This document shows, in pieces, positions 17,122 to 24,973 of a stretch of DNA of 47,160 nt. The DNA comes from a virus. Positions within the stretch are counted from its first letter, which is position 1, and every line of letters begins with the position of its first letter. The translations under genes and the position numbers were made by a program. Location of the stretch: positions 1 through 47,160 of the IMG/VR virus record IMGVR_UViG_3300030616_000037. One strand, given 5' to 3'. Below the pieces are notes generated by a model. That model had not been told where the DNA came from, made no database searches, and was given only the letters and a program-made list of their open reading frames with translations.

Positions 17122-18389
17122 CGGTCACCCTCCAGCACAGCCGTGGAGCCCGAGGCCGAGCACCACGTCTTGTAGTGGCCCCGGCAGTCGGTCTGCGCGG
17201 GGTTGCCCCGGTACGGTGGCCAAGCCTGTCCGTTGCAAGTCCACTTCTGGTTGCACAGCTCAGCCTCGCACTTCGGTCGGATGGGGTTTCCGTCACCCCT
17301 GACCGGACAGCCGCCGCGAGGAATGCAGCCGGGAGAGCCGCAGGTGTTCGGAGGCGAGCCCGTCCCCGGCATGCAGCAGTACCCGATCTTGGCGCAGAAG
17401 TTCGGCTGACCCACGGTGATCCACGTCGTATCGAGATGGCTACCCTTCTCGTGCTTCTGGAACTTCATCCGGGTCAGGTCCGGGTGCGGGGGAGGGCAGT
17501 CCTGAGGAGGCGGCGGAGGGGCCCCCTGGCAGGCCTCGCTGTTCGGGTTGAGGATCCATCCGTCCTGCTGTCCGCCCGGGGCCCAGCGGACCTTCTTCCC
17601 TCCGTAGTTGTAGATCTGGTAGTTCTCGTGAGCCTTGCCGTCGCAGAACGAGCCCCGCTTGACGCTGATCTGATCCGTAGCCCCAGGAGGCTCGTCGTCG
17701 TGACGCCCGCAGTTGAGGCCAATCTCGCAGAGCCGATCGCACACGAGAGCCATCCATGGGTCGGGTCCGAAGGTGATCGGGCAGTCGGTACCCACGGCGC
17801 ACCCGCTGAGGTCGGCCATGACGGAGTTGACTACCGAGCCGAAGGTGCCCGGGTTCGTGGTCCCCGTGAAGTCGCTGTTCGGTGCGCCCTGGGGGAAGCC
17901 GCAGTCACTCGGTGGTGGTTCCTGGCAGGGGAGCCAATCCTGGCCCACGTAGCAATCGCAGTGGGAGTCCCCCAGACACTGTGGTTGCGGCAGAGGCGGC
18001 GGGGCCCCGCAGGGCTTCGTCAGAAGCGGACACTCCTCCTCGGCTGGCCAATGCTTCACTGGCCTCTCGGGCGTCGAACACACGACGTCGCCTGCGTCGG
18101 TATTCCAGATGGCACCGCTGAGATCCGGCTCGCAAGCTACGCATTCCCCCTCCTTGCACATCTGCGGATCGTTCATGTCCCGAGGGCAACTTCCAGGGGT
18201 GCAAGGCGCCGGACGGCAAGCCCAACGATCAGGCCCGATCTCCTGGCAGGTGTTTCCCGGGTCGCAGCCCAGGGCCCGACAGTCGAGGGGCGGGATGTTG
18301 CCGTTGCAGCCGATGATCGCTCCGGCCAACATGGCCATGGTGGTGAACGTGGCCACGGTAAGAACAAGACGCTTCACTCTCTGCTTCAT
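17118..18389 (-). CDS. Cysteine-rich lipoprotein
   Basis: I start at MKQRVKRLVL in an ATGA overlap (423 residues). Residues 1-27 are a lipoprotein signal peptide (basic start, hydrophobic core, IIGC lipobox) with Cys28 as lipidated residue. The mature part has about 37 Cys in roughly 396 residues, with many Pro and Gly and short motifs such as LGCDPGNTCQ and CCMPGTG. The Cys must form many disulfides outside the cytoplasm. It sits between the hydrolase and small membrane proteins. A spanin partner, a superinfection-blocking protein or a moron are all possible; none can be chosen from sequence. Confidence 0.72.
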   Translation of the reverse strand: MKQRVKRLVLTVATFTTMAMLAGAIIGCNGNIPPLDCRALGCDPGNTCQEIGPDRWACRPAPCTPGSCPRDMNDPQMCKEGECVACEPDLSGAIWNTDAGDVVCSTPERPVKHWPAEEECPLLTKPCGAPPPLPQPQCLGDSHCDCYVGQDWLPCQEPPPSDCGFPQGAPNSDFTGTTNPGTFGSVVNSVMADLSGCAVGTDCPITFGPDPWMALVCDRLCEIGLNCGRHDDEPPGATDQISVKRGSFCDGKAHENYQIYNYGGKKVRWAPGGQQDGWILNPNSEACQGAPPPPPQDCPPPHPDLTRMKFQKHEKGSHLDTTWITVGQPNFCAKIGYCCMPGTGSPPNTCGSPGCIPRGGCPVRGDGNPIRPKCEAELCNQKWTCNGQAWPPYRGNPAQTDCRGHYKTWCSASGSTAVLEGDR

Positions 18390-19030
18390 GCCGGATGATC
18401 TCCTGGGACGATGCCCCATCCAACGAACTTGAACTCCTCCGGCTTCCCGGCGCAGTAGTCCATGCCCTCGTCAGGGTCCAGCTCGTTCGGATCGTGATCG
18501 TTGAAATGGATGCCGTCTTCCTCCAACCCGTGAGCAATGTGGTTGGAGCAGACGACGCGGACATCTTGGAAGTGAAGCCTCGTGAGCGGAATGCCCGTGA
18601 GCTTCTCCCCCAGGAAGGTCAGTAGCCGCCACCAGCCGTACCCGTTGCCGGTGCGAGAGCGCCAGTCTGCGACGACCCGCTCGACGCCCTCGTCCCCGCT
18701 GTAGTGGCGAGGGCGGAACACGGCGACCGCGTAGCCCTGGTTCTTCTTGTGGGCCTCCCACCAGACGTGCTCTTCGACCTTCCAGAGGGCTTCCGTAGCC
18801 GTAGCCAGGGTCGAGATGCGACCCGCCGGAGGGATGAGGTACCCGGGCTTCGTGATGCCGCCCATGTGGTTGCACCACGACGGCCTCTCGCCCTTTGACT
18901 GCTCGGCCCACCGAATCAGGCGCCCGAGGGGGTTCGTTCCCCTGGTGAAGTAGATGTCCCCAGGCTGCGCGAATGGATAGCCTGGGGCCCTGTCGATGAA
19001 CCGCTGCTTCTCGATCTCTTGAATGCTCAC
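18386..19030 (-). CDS. Papain-like (NlpC/P60 or YiiX-type) hydrolase
   Basis: The 214-residue protein has an N-terminal PGDIYFTRGTNPLGRLIRWAEQSKG segment, then NHMGGI (His), and later VVCSNHIAHGLEEDG near residue 160, where Cys and His would form the catalytic pair. The order (GDI start, His first, Cys later) is that of permuted NlpC/P60 or YiiX-like proteins, which cut amide bonds in peptidoglycan or lipid substrates. No signal peptide is present. It follows the endolysin by overlap, so a second wall-degrading role at lysis is inferred. Confidence 0.65.
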   Translation of the reverse strand: MSIQEIEKQRFIDRAPGYPFAQPGDIYFTRGTNPLGRLIRWAEQSKGERPSWCNHMGGITKPGYLIPPAGRISTLATATEALWKVEEHVWWEAHKKNQGYAVAVFRPRHYSGDEGVERVVADWRSRTGNGYGWWRLLTFLGEKLTGIPLTRLHFQDVRVVCSNHIAHGLEEDGIHFNDHDPNELDPDEGMDYCAGKPEEFKFVGWGIVPGDHPA

Positions 19031-19446
19031 CTGAACCTCCCCCTCTCCATCGCCTGGGCCATGCGCTCGGCGCGGCCCGGGGTCTGCCGAGCCCAGAGGG
19101 AGGCCCTCATCCCTCTCGCGGCTTCAGCGTAGTCTCCACGCTTCACCGCCGCAAGGGTGTTCCTGAAGCGCATGAGACCGCCGATGCCCATCTGGTACGC
19201 CATGGCCGTCAGGATGGTTCTGCGGGTACGGACGAGGCCTCGCCACCAAGGGATGTGCTCGTCGAGCTTCGCCTCGACCTCCTCGATGTCGTTCTTCAGC
19301 ATCAACTCCGCTTCGCCCTCGCGGATCCTCCCGCCGCGCCTCTTGTCCACTAGGCGACCGTAGCCGATAGTCCAGTATCCAAGATGGTCTTGGTACACAT
19401 GGGGAACAAACCCCTCCTCGCGCTTGAGCAGCTCGAAGATCGTCAT
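19027..19446 (-). CDS. Endolysin, T4-lysozyme type (GH24)
   Basis: I start at MTIFELLKREEGF (139 residues). Catalytic residues Glu11, Asp20 and Thr26 fall at the same numbers as in T4 lysozyme (REEGFVPHVYQDHLGYWTIGYG). The rest (MLKNDIEEVEAKL, RRTILTAMAYQMGIGG) also follows the GH24 fold, which cleaves the MurNAc-GlcNAc bond of peptidoglycan. It lacks a signal peptide or SAR anchor, so it would need a holin to reach the wall. It overlaps the preceding and following genes by 4 bases. Confidence 0.92.
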   Translation of the reverse strand: MTIFELLKREEGFVPHVYQDHLGYWTIGYGRLVDKRRGGRIREGEAELMLKNDIEEVEAKLDEHIPWWRGLVRTRRTILTAMAYQMGIGGLMRFRNTLAAVKRGDYAEAARGMRASLWARQTPGRAERMAQAMERGRFR

Positions 19447-19667
19447 AGCTCCCACCTTTGCTTCGACTGGAAGGGGGGCACGTCGCACTTCCAGATCTTC
19501 TCGAAGATCTTCCCCTTGTCGCTGGATCCCACGGGGATGATCTGGGGGTCACCACCTTCGGCGTCCACGTTGAAGCGCACGAGATCGAAGGGGTGCCGCT
19601 TGTACAGGTCGCCGCTGACCCTCACGAGGATCATGGTGAAGCGGGCATCTGAGAGCTGATAGTCCAT
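19443..19667 (-). CDS. 74-residue hypothetical protein before endolysin
   Basis: I start at MDYQLSDA in a TAATG overlap with the preceding stop; a longer frame to 19844 reads through the previous gene. The protein looks like a small beta-rich domain (FTMILVRVSGDLYKR, FDLVRFNVDAEGG). It has one Cys and no signal. It overlaps the endolysin gene by ATGA. Function is unknown; it marks the boundary of the modification and lysis modules. Confidence 0.6.
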   Translation of the reverse strand: MDYQLSDARFTMILVRVSGDLYKRHPFDLVRFNVDAEGGDPQIIPVGSSDKGKIFEKIWKCDVPPFQSKQRWEL

Positions 19668-19999
19668 TACCGGATCCTGCGCTGGACGAGCCAGTTCACC
19701 AAGGACAGGCCTTCGGGGAAGTGCTTCTTCATCCAGGGGGCGAGGCCTCTGGCCAGGACGACCTTCACCGTGTAGGCGAAGACCGAGGGGTAGACCCACT
19801 CGTAGAAGCGGGGCTTGGTGGGCGAGTACTTCGCGCTCCCGCACTCGCAGACCGTACCCCGCCCCACCTCAGCGAGATCGAAGACGTTCCTCTCGTGCTC
19901 TCGCGTGAAGATTCCGCCGCACTTGTAGCAGCGGTAGAAGTCGTGCCGCCTCGGGCCCAAGTCTCCGCAGATCTCGTCGATGTGGCTATACCCAGTCAT
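19667..19999 (-). CDS. Zinc-ribbon protein in the modification cassette
   Basis: The 110-residue protein has CYKC at residues 24-27 and CECG near residue 51, forming one zinc ribbon. A hydrophobic, aromatic segment (FYEWVYPSVFAYTVKVVLARGLAPW) follows, then a basic end. The hydrophobic part is not long enough for a sure membrane helix. It sits between the glycosyltransferase and a 74-residue gene and overlaps both. It may be an accessory subunit for the enzymes or unrelated. Confidence 0.62.
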   Translation of the reverse strand: MTGYSHIDEICGDLGPRRHDFYRCYKCGGIFTREHERNVFDLAEVGRGTVCECGSAKYSPTKPRFYEWVYPSVFAYTVKVVLARGLAPWMKKHFPEGLSLVNWLVQRRIR

Positions 20000-20714
20000 C
20001 CTTCACTCCCCATTGCCGTGCCTTCAGGGGCTCGACGAAGCCCTCTTCCTTGCGACGCTCCTGCGCTTCCTCGAAGTGCGCCTTGCCGATCACCTCAGGT
20101 TCTCCCAGGTGACCCACCTGAACCGCCGTGTTCACGTAGAGCTGGACGCCGACCTTCGAGGCCTGCTGGCAGAAGCTCAGATCTTCACCGAAGCCACCAG
20201 AGTCGCGGTTGTCCGGGAACCACCCTGCCTTCCTGTCGAAATCGGGCGAGTCCGCGATGGCCTGGATGAGCTTGAGGCTCGTCCACACGAAGCCGAACCC
20301 GCAGCCGTCCACCGGGAGGAGGGAGTTCTCCGGGTAGTTGACGTAGTGCTGGAACTTCCCGGCCTCATCGTTGAAGTGATAGAAGACCGGCAGGAAGGTG
20401 CCGCCACGCTGGTGGTAGATGCCGGACACGAAGTCTGCCTCGAACTTGCGCACGGAGTGGAGGAGCTGGGTCACGGCCCCACCGTGAGTGCGGATGTCCG
20501 AGTCCATCCACATGACGCCGTCTGCGAGTCCGGGCTCGACGTAGAGCCTGTTGCAGACGTGGTTCCGCGCAGGGCCATACCCCATGCGATCCGTCGATGT
20601 GTCGCCGGCCCACTCCAGGCCGTGCTTGGCGGAGGTCATGATCTCGACGCGCTGGTCTCTCGCGCATTCGGGATCGACCGGCCCGTACGTGGGGCACGCG
20701 AAGAGCGCTCGCAT
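19986..20714 (-). CDS. GT-A glycosyltransferase
   Basis: I start at MRALFACPTYGP (242 residues), 13 bases after the radical SAM stop, with AAAGGG upstream; a longer start (MMETEQ) would overlap that gene by about 100 bases. The protein has PTYG near residue 8, GPARNH near residue 47, a DxD motif (M70-D71-S-D73) for metal and nucleotide sugar, and GFGEDLSFCQQA late in the domain, with Glu-Asp as in GT2-type inverting enzymes. It would transfer a sugar to a protein or glycan. Sugar and acceptor are unknown. It overlaps the next gene by 14 bases. Confidence 0.85.
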   Translation of the reverse strand: MRALFACPTYGPVDPECARDQRVEIMTSAKHGLEWAGDTSTDRMGYGPARNHVCNRLYVEPGLADGVMWMDSDIRTHGGAVTQLLHSVRKFEADFVSGIYHQRGGTFLPVFYHFNDEAGKFQHYVNYPENSLLPVDGCGFGFVWTSLKLIQAIADSPDFDRKAGWFPDNRDSGGFGEDLSFCQQASKVGVQLYVNTAVQVGHLGEPEVIGKAHFEEAQERRKEEGFVEPLKARQWGVKDDWV

Positions 20715-20727
20715 GCCCTTTAGCTCT

Positions 20728-21552
20728 TCAGATCCGAGTGCAGTCTTTGCAGATGTCGTATCGATCTGCTCTGTTTCCATCATGGTCTTCCCTGAACTTG
20801 AGGTACTTCTCCGCATTGTAGACCTCGCGGATCGTCTGCCGCGAAAGGTCGCCAAACACCTGCTTGCCGGTCGGGTCAAAGCAGCAGGTGGTCACCTTGC
20901 CGTCGAAGAGGACGTAGATCTGACCGAGGGCCCTGCCGCACGTCTCGTTCGGCTTAAACGACCGGAGCGTCCGCTTGTCTCCAGTCCAGTTGCCCTCCAA
21001 GATGCACTGCCCGTAGCCGCCCTTGTCACGCTGCCCCCAGCGAAAGTAGAAGGCCAGCATGTCCCCGTAGCCGAACTCAAGACCGTTCGATACGGCCCTG
21101 ACCTCGACGTGGACGTTATCTCGATTCTCGATAGCGTAGTCGATGTTCTCGCAGACCTGATCGAACTTGCCCTTCAGGCCCATGATCTCTTCGTGCTGGA
21201 CGGCGTTGGCCGCGTTGAGGGAGAAGACAGCCGTTGTCAGGCCGGCTTCCTTGAGGGCGTCGAAGCGCTCCGGGGTCAGGTGGACGCCGTTGGTGAAGAG
21301 GCCGATTGGGGCCCTGGGCATCTTCCGTCGCGCATACCAGACCCTGTCCTCGACGTGAGGATCCAGCATCGGCTCCCCGAGCCCGGTGAGCTGGAGATCC
21401 GTGATGCCCGGAATCTCGGCGGCGTCGTCGATGATCTTCCTGTAGAGACCCATCGTCATCAGCCCGCCCCACCTCTCAGCCTCGGGGTAGACGCAGAAGT
21501 GGCAGCGTGCGTTGCAGGTGCTCGTAGTCTCTAGTTGGAGCTTGACGCTCAT
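20728..21552 (-). CDS. Radical SAM enzyme with SPASM-type C-terminus
   Basis: I start at MSVKLQLETTSTCNARCHFC (274 residues) in an ATGA overlap. C13, C17 and C20 form the CxxxCxxC motif that holds the 4Fe-4S cluster and SAM. LTGLGEPML near residue 57 is the GGEP-like motif. The C-terminal part has ETCGRALGQIYVLFDGKVTTCC, then a FGDL...IREVYN stretch, and CKDC at the end. This is the usual SPASM/twitch pattern for an auxiliary cluster, found in enzymes that modify peptides, proteins or sugars. The substrate cannot be told. Context beside methyltransferase and glycosyltransferase suggests fibre or glycan modification. Confidence 0.88.
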   Translation of the reverse strand: MSVKLQLETTSTCNARCHFCVYPEAERWGGLMTMGLYRKIIDDAAEIPGITDLQLTGLGEPMLDPHVEDRVWYARRKMPRAPIGLFTNGVHLTPERFDALKEAGLTTAVFSLNAANAVQHEEIMGLKGKFDQVCENIDYAIENRDNVHVEVRAVSNGLEFGYGDMLAFYFRWGQRDKGGYGQCILEGNWTGDKRTLRSFKPNETCGRALGQIYVLFDGKVTTCCFDPTGKQVFGDLSRQTIREVYNAEKYLKFREDHDGNRADRYDICKDCTRI

Positions 21553-22088
21553 GTCTTCTGAAGCCCGAAAATGTAGATCCCCGAGCCAGGGTAGTCGTTG
21601 AGGACCAAGCTCCACCAGCACGGATCCACGTACTCGCCGTAGTCGGACGCGGCGTTCTTACCCAGGTCGGAGTACAGCTCCCGTGTCAGGAAGCTGAGCG
21701 TGCGGCCCGTGATTACCCGAGTGTGACCCGGGTCATCCCAGTCCCAGTCGCTGCCCTTGGCCGGGACGGTGCCGATGAGGAGACCCCCAGGCCTCAGGAC
21801 TCGCCAGTACTCTCTGAACTCCGCGAAGAAGCCACGGAAGTCGCCCTGAAGGCCGACGTGTTCCAGTACTTCGTACGCATGGATCTCAGAGAATCTCTCA
21901 TCTTCGAATGGCAGACACTCCCCCACTCGAAGCTGATCCAAATCGAAGACGTGGTCCGGCTTCGCCTTCTCATTGAAGTCGAGAGACGTCCACCTGATCT
22001 TGTAGGGGGGAGGGGTTCCTTCGGGAGCGATCTTGCGCTCAAGCGGAGAGTGCCCCGCTCCGAGCATCAGGCAGCGGTAGGGGCCCAT
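21549..22088 (-). CDS. SAM-dependent methyltransferase
   Basis: I start at MGPYRCLMLGAGHS in a TGATG overlap (179 residues); a longer frame to 22202 reads through the previous gene. The class I methyltransferase motifs are present: motif I LMLGAGHSP near residue 8, an acidic LDFNEKAKPDHVFDLDQ at the end of strand 2-3, FSEIHAYEVLEHV near residue 70, and YWRVLRPGGLLIGTVP near residue 93. The EVLEHV and VLRPGG pattern is that of small-molecule, lipid or sugar methyltransferases (UbiE/Methyltransf_11 type) rather than DNA methylases. The substrate is unknown. It overlaps the radical SAM gene by ATGA. Confidence 0.85.
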   Translation of the reverse strand: MGPYRCLMLGAGHSPLERKIAPEGTPPPYKIRWTSLDFNEKAKPDHVFDLDQLRVGECLPFEDERFSEIHAYEVLEHVGLQGDFRGFFAEFREYWRVLRPGGLLIGTVPAKGSDWDWDDPGHTRVITGRTLSFLTRELYSDLGKNAASDYGEYVDPCWWSLVLNDYPGSGIYIFGLQKT

Positions 22089-22264
22089 CACTGATTCGGC
22101 AGATCCTTCGGCCTGCGGATGTAAGTGACGACCGCCTCCTTGAAGTTCTGGCACTGGACGTGGGTCGCGGCTGGCTGGTTCGCGGTCTGGGAGACCTGCC
22201 ACAGGTACTCAACCATCCCGACGAGGCGGTCCTCCTCGGTCATGACCTTCCTCTCGTCTTCCAC
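22088..22264 (-). CDS. 58-residue protein before methyltransferase
   Basis: This gene starts at GTG in a TAGTG overlap with the preceding stop and ends in a TGATG overlap with the methyltransferase start. The product (VEDERKVMTEEDRLVGMVEY..., ending RRPKDLPNQ) is helical and charged with a single Cys. An internal ATG (residue 8) is another possible start. Its tight overlap on both sides argues for a real gene. It could be an accessory or precursor protein for the enzymes that follow. Confidence 0.62.
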   Translation of the reverse strand: MEDERKVMTEEDRLVGMVEYLWQVSQTANQPAATHVQCQNFKEAVVTYIRRPKDLPNQ

Positions 22265-22575
22265 TACGCTGCCCCTCCATCTTCGTACGTTCCGTCGGCA
22301 TCAACCTCAGCCGCTACCGCAGCAGCTTCTTGGTCGGACTCCACCTTCCAGCGCCTATACGACTTGAAGATGAAGAAGTCGAACAGGAGGCCAACCTGCT
22401 CCTTGTCCGGGACTGAGTCAATCTGGTAGATGCCGTCTGCTGTGGTTGCCCCACGGGAGGCAAGCGCGGCCTGAACCCTTGGATGTCCTTCAATCCTCTT
22501 TGCTTCACTTCGAAGCGCTGGAAGAACCTTCGCCGCAAACGCGTTTGGATACGTCCTTGTGAATGTGACGGCCAT
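22264..22575 (-). CDS. Small protein after fibre, possible cassette substrate
   Basis: The 103-residue protein starts MAVTFTRTYPNAFAAKVLP behind GGAGGG and ends in an acidic Gly/Ala tail (DADGTYEDGGAA). It looks alpha/beta with an aromatic stretch (LLFDFFIFKSYRRW). It lies between the fibre and the modification enzymes and overlaps the next gene by one base. Chaperone, adaptor or substrate roles are possible; none can be proven. Confidence 0.6.
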   Translation of the reverse strand: MAVTFTRTYPNAFAAKVLPALRSEAKRIEGHPRVQAALASRGATTADGIYQIDSVPDKEQVGLLFDFFIFKSYRRWKVESDQEAAAVAAEVDADGTYEDGGAA

Positions 22576-22612
22576 TGCGCCTTACCCTCCTTCGTTCGTA
22601 GCCTCAGCGTAG

Positions 22613-24964
22613 CTAGACCAACTGGATGTATCCGCTCAGGTACGATCCACTGCTGTCTCTTACTCGTGCGTAGAGACGATTGAGAACCTCGTCCAGCCAA
22701 AACGACACCGATCCATTGAACAGGTAGAAGTTCGCCGGTTGAGAGTTTGGGGTCCCGATCATCACGGGCAGTCCACTTCTGGCAAGGTGAACATAGCCCG
22801 AAGAGTCTGCCATGCGGGACACCGTTCCGTTCTTCAGAGATTCAACGGTGGTCGTTCCATCTCCGAGATAGTGAACAACCTGAGCCACTCCCGTGGTGCT
22901 AGTGTAGCGATGGAATGTGATGTTTGCCGTAGATGCTGCCTGCGGAACGCAGTACAGCTCAACCACGGCGGCTCCAGACGGCCTCTCTCGATAGAGCCTG
23001 AGGGCGGTACCGGAGATCTGAGCACGGGCGAAGTCTGTTGCAGACCCAGCCAGCCTGAGCTGAATCATAGGGGTAGACGCGTCCTCGCTCTGGAAGATGC
23101 TCGACGTCCTGACAATGCCGGTCGTAAAGAAAGCTGCTGTGGCATTCGTCCAGTCGATGTGCTGGTTGGCGACATAGTTCTGGAGCGTGTTGTGATCGAC
23201 CGCATCAGCTCCAGCGCTCGCGTGCCTGGAAGCGTGGTTTGGCAGGTCTGCTGCCTGGAGCGCGGCGAACGCAAACGTGGTAGCGCCAGTGGCTCTAAGG
23301 ACGTGTCCTGTCGTCAGTCCTGTTGCTGTATGCTTTGCCCCTACCAGGGTATGGGACTGAGGCGGCTGATCATCTGCCAGGACCCCGCTGAGTCCGGCCA
23401 CGCTAAGCTGGTCCGACCCTCCATTCTGGTGGGTGGTCGCATGCGCTGACGGAGTCTGTGCGTCGGCCAGGAGCCCGCTCAGACCAGCGACCGAGATCTC
23501 GTCCGCTCCACCATTTTCGTGCGTGGAAGCATGCGCCGTCGGGCTCTGCGCATCCGCGAGTAGGCCAGAAAGACCAGCCACGCTGATCTCATCTGCGCCG
23601 CCATTCTCATGGGTTGAAGCGTGAGCCGATGGAGTGACCGTTGTGCTCGCCAACTTCAGTGGAGTCACCATGCGGGTGTCGTCAGTTCCAGCATCCACCT
23701 CTGCCTGTGTAGCGATCTCGGCCCCACCAACAAGAGACTCTGTGGCCTGGACTGGGTTCTGGGCGTCGGCCAGGACGCCGGAGAGGCCCCCAACACCAAT
23801 CTCGTCTGCTCCTCCGTCCTCGTGCGTCGACGCGTGGGCCAGGGGCGTCTGAGGGTCAGCCAACGTACCGCTCAGCCCCGACAGGTCGATCTCGTCCGCG
23901 CCGCCATTCTCGTGGCTTGCTGCGTGAGCAGCGGGCACTCCTCCAGATGGGGCAGCGAAGGCTCCGTCGGCCCTCAGGAAGTTGGCAGTGCCGCCTCCGC
24001 TCGCAGGCACCATACCAGTCTCGATGGACGTGAAGGCGGCGATCGGATCGCCTCCAGCTCCGAGGTGACTTGCGGCGTGACCAAGAGGCGTCTGGGCGTC
24101 CGCGAGCAAGCCGGAGAGGCCCCCGACATCGATCTCATCCCCACCGCCGTTCTCATGGCTCGCCGCGTGCGAACCCGGCACACCCCCGTCGGGAGATGCA
24201 AAGGCTCCGTCAGCACGGAGGAAGTTCGACGTACCCCCACCGCTGGCTGGGACCACGCCAGTCTCTACGGACGTGAACGTGGAAATAGCGTCAGCACCTC
24301 CACCCAAGTGACTCGCGGCGTGAGCGAGTGGGGTCTGGGCGTCCGCGAGCAACCCCGACAGCCCGCCCACATCGATCTCGTCCCCGCCGCCATTCTCGTG
24401 ATCGGAAGCATGGTCGAGCGGATCCTGCTCGTCAGCGAGGAGTCCGGAGAGGCCGGTGACATCGATCTCGTCGGTGCCACCGTTCTCGTGCGTTGGGGCG
24501 TGAGCGGCCACAGAGCTAGACGATTCACCGACGAGGATCCCATTGCTGTTGTAGATACGCCACAGCGTGGACGGCTCCCACGTCACACGGTAGTTTGGCT
24601 CCAGGCTCACGCGGGCGAGCGTGCGAGCGTTGGTCCCATCGTAGAACTCGAACGTCAGAAGCACGGCTGCGGTGTCGTTGTTGAAGACGGTCCAGTGCTT
24701 CGCCTGTCTCTGGCCAGTCGATGGCGAGGGGATGATGGTGACCGGCGTCGATCCGTTCAGCTCGCCTTCGGTGTTCCCGGAGAGGGGACTGGGCGTCCCG
24801 TCGAGATTCGTCCAAGACGCGAAGAACTCCGGCTGGTTCGTCGCCGGGGCGCCGGCCATAGACACACGAATGACTTCGGTGGCGCCGTCGAGAATCGGGC
24901 CACCGCCCAGCGCTCCGCCAGCACCCGCGCCACTACCACCACCGAGAACTCCGTACTGGGTCAC
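22613..24964 (-). CDS. Tail fibre with tandem HENGG repeats
   Basis: The 783-residue protein has a Gly-rich N-terminus, a beta domain to residue 150, and a repeat region at residues 155-538. After that come NHASRHASAGADAVDH and VANQHIDWTNATA segments, common in phage fibres, and a C-terminal beta domain (residues 590-783) ending LSGYIQLV. The repeat is about 30 residues, with H(x3)HENGG, DEI, and GLSGLLAD. Such repeats build long trimeric shafts, and paired His can bind metal along the axis. The C-terminal domain probably binds the host receptor. It is followed by modification enzymes. Confidence 0.82.
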   Translation of the reverse strand: MTQYGVLGGGSGAGAGGALGGGPILDGATEVIRVSMAGAPATNQPEFFASWTNLDGTPSPLSGNTEGELNGSTPVTIIPSPSTGQRQAKHWTVFNNDTAAVLLTFEFYDGTNARTLARVSLEPNYRVTWEPSTLWRIYNSNGILVGESSSSVAAHAPTHENGGTDEIDVTGLSGLLADEQDPLDHASDHENGGGDEIDVGGLSGLLADAQTPLAHAASHLGGGADAISTFTSVETGVVPASGGGTSNFLRADGAFASPDGGVPGSHAASHENGGGDEIDVGGLSGLLADAQTPLGHAASHLGAGGDPIAAFTSIETGMVPASGGGTANFLRADGAFAAPSGGVPAAHAASHENGGADEIDLSGLSGTLADPQTPLAHASTHEDGGADEIGVGGLSGVLADAQNPVQATESLVGGAEIATQAEVDAGTDDTRMVTPLKLASTTVTPSAHASTHENGGADEISVAGLSGLLADAQSPTAHASTHENGGADEISVAGLSGLLADAQTPSAHATTHQNGGSDQLSVAGLSGVLADDQPPQSHTLVGAKHTATGLTTGHVLRATGATTFAFAALQAADLPNHASRHASAGADAVDHNTLQNYVANQHIDWTNATAAFFTTGIVRTSSIFQSEDASTPMIQLRLAGSATDFARAQISGTALRLYRERPSGAAVVELYCVPQAASTANITFHRYTSTTGVAQVVHYLGDGTTTVESLKNGTVSRMADSSGYVHLARSGLPVMIGTPNSQPANFYLFNGSVSFWLDEVLNRLYARVRDSSGSYLSGYIQLV
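23351..24502 (-). repeat. Tandem 90-base repeats in the fibre gene
   Basis: Eight full units start at residues 155, 185, 266, 347, 377, 448, 478 and 508, each with H(x3)H then ENGG (or a close variant), DEI and GLSGLLAD. Two further units, at 215 and 296, have a longer FTSxETG/LRADGAF form. Residues 185-265 and 266-346 are an 81-residue (243-base) duplication of a larger block. Units differ by silent and coding changes, so the array has been evolving by duplication. Confidence 0.85.
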
Positions 24965-24973
24965 GATGCCTCC

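Noticed and set aside
23351-24502. CRISPR-like regular repeats
   Set aside because: The repeats are in frame, about 90 bases long, diverged, without spacers, and encode fibre units.
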